Below, in pieces: positions 13,812 to 14,155 of a stretch of 14,155 nucleotides of DNA (positions are counted from its first letter, which is position 1; each line of letters starts with the position of its first letter). The position numbers and the translations under genes were made by a program. The notes below the pieces were generated by a model that saw only the letters and a list, made by a program, of their open reading frames with translations, was not told where the DNA came from and searched no databases. The DNA is taken from positions 1 to 14,155 of the forward strand of contig JAUWBH010000162.1 of assembly GCA_030605085.1 (NCBI GenBank), in the 5' to 3' direction. This DNA is from Promethearchaeota archaeon. Lineage in GTDB: Archaea; Asgardarchaeota; Lokiarchaeia; Sigynarchaeales; SOKP01.

Positions 13812-13861
13812 TCTTTTTCTATTTCTTTTGTCTAATTCTTTTATCTGAATAAAAAAAGATT
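13812..13861 (+). repeat. Direct repeat, 50-bp block, copy B
   Basis: Identical to 12098-12147. It lies immediately after the terminator of Cys-rich copy 2. Only 7 bp separate it from the 224-bp block, against 136 bp in copy A. Confidence 0.9.
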
Positions 13862-13868
13862 TACAATG

Positions 13869-14092
13869 ATAAATTTGGAATAATGAAGAAGCCATAAAGC
13901 AATATGAAGAGACTGAATTAGCCTTTAAAGGTGCCTTTGAGACGCTGGAACAAGCCATCAAGCAGTTGAGAGAATAAATTCAAAAAAAGATAATAAAACT
14001 TAAATAATAACTTAATATAATTAAAATTTAATATTTATTACTTTGACATTTTTTTAAAGAGCGATTATTATGTCAGAAGAATTCTGTCAGAT
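13869..14092 (+). repeat. Direct repeat, 224-bp block, copy B, with the 3' half of the helical ORF
   Basis: Counterpart of 12284-12507. Frame NNEEAIKQYEETELAFKGAF-ETLEQAIKQLRE ends at TAA near 13977; the N-terminal half of the ORF is missing here. The three mismatches with copy A all change amino acids among hydrophobics (I/L, I/F, F/I). Confidence 0.9.
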
Positions 14093-14155
14093 TTAAATAT
14101 ATAAAAAATTATTCAACATTAATAAAATAGAATTTAATGGAAATCCATGAATCGA
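14093..14155 (+). CDS. Possible start of the next gene (cut by the window edge)
   Basis: TAAATATATAAAAAA (14094-14108) is a good TATA-like stretch, and an ATG at 14137 opens MEIHES to the window end. A start site about 25 nt after the TATA box would give a leader of some 10-15 nt. Only six codons are visible, so no product can be named. Confidence 0.2.

Noticed and set aside
12098..14092. CRISPR array
   Set aside because: Only two long repeat copies, 1.6 kb apart, containing coding debris; no short regular repeats or spacers.

Overview
The window looks like an AT-rich archaeal chromosome segment, most likely from an Asgard (Lokiarchaeia-like) archaeon. This is an inference. It rests on a soluble heterodisulfide reductase (Hdr) operon, TATA-like boxes about 25-30 nt ahead of probable starts, and a TIR protein beside IS200/IS605-type TnpB debris. 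No rRNA, tRNA or CRISPR array is visible, so placement cannot be confirmed here.

Left part (1-1221, minus strand): the first 207 residues of a protein joining an N-terminal cold-shock domain to a DEAD-box helicase, cut by the window edge and visibly richer in G+C than its surroundings. It is followed by a small YwbE-family gene. Metabolic core (1451-5889, minus strand): a tight operon transcribed hdrC > hdrB > hdrA-like (439 aa) > hdrA-like (562 aa). The two HdrA proteins divide the usual HdrA domains between them. The short one keeps the FAD domain and the inserted ferredoxin; the long one keeps the N-terminal Fe-S domain, the FAD domain and the C-terminal ferredoxin. No hydrogenase, formate dehydrogenase or MvhD gene is present.

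Middle part (6113-10270): a coiled-coil protein divergent from a type I sulfatase that is interrupted by one in-frame TAA, then four small orphan ORFs, three of them membrane proteins. One of these carries an 18-A homopolymer.

Right part (10576-14155) is an accessory, rearranged island. It holds a Cys-rich small protein; the decayed 3' end of a TnpB gene with two IS200/IS605-like end hairpins; a GNAT acetyltransferase with a small upstream partner (possible toxin-antitoxin pair, start region possibly frameshifted); and a PH-like/TIR protein. The TIR gene is preceded by a relic of the C-terminus of a second TIR gene and followed by a 5'-truncated copy of the Cys-rich gene. A 224-bp direct repeat (3 mismatches), containing a frameshifted helical ORF, lies on both sides. 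The simplest reading is a tandemly duplicated and partly deleted cassette [Cys-rich protein - helical protein - TIR protein]. It is the best candidate here for an undescribed, possibly defensive, system. Several lesions (sulfatase stop, GNAT start, helical ORF) could instead be assembly errors and need read-level checking.
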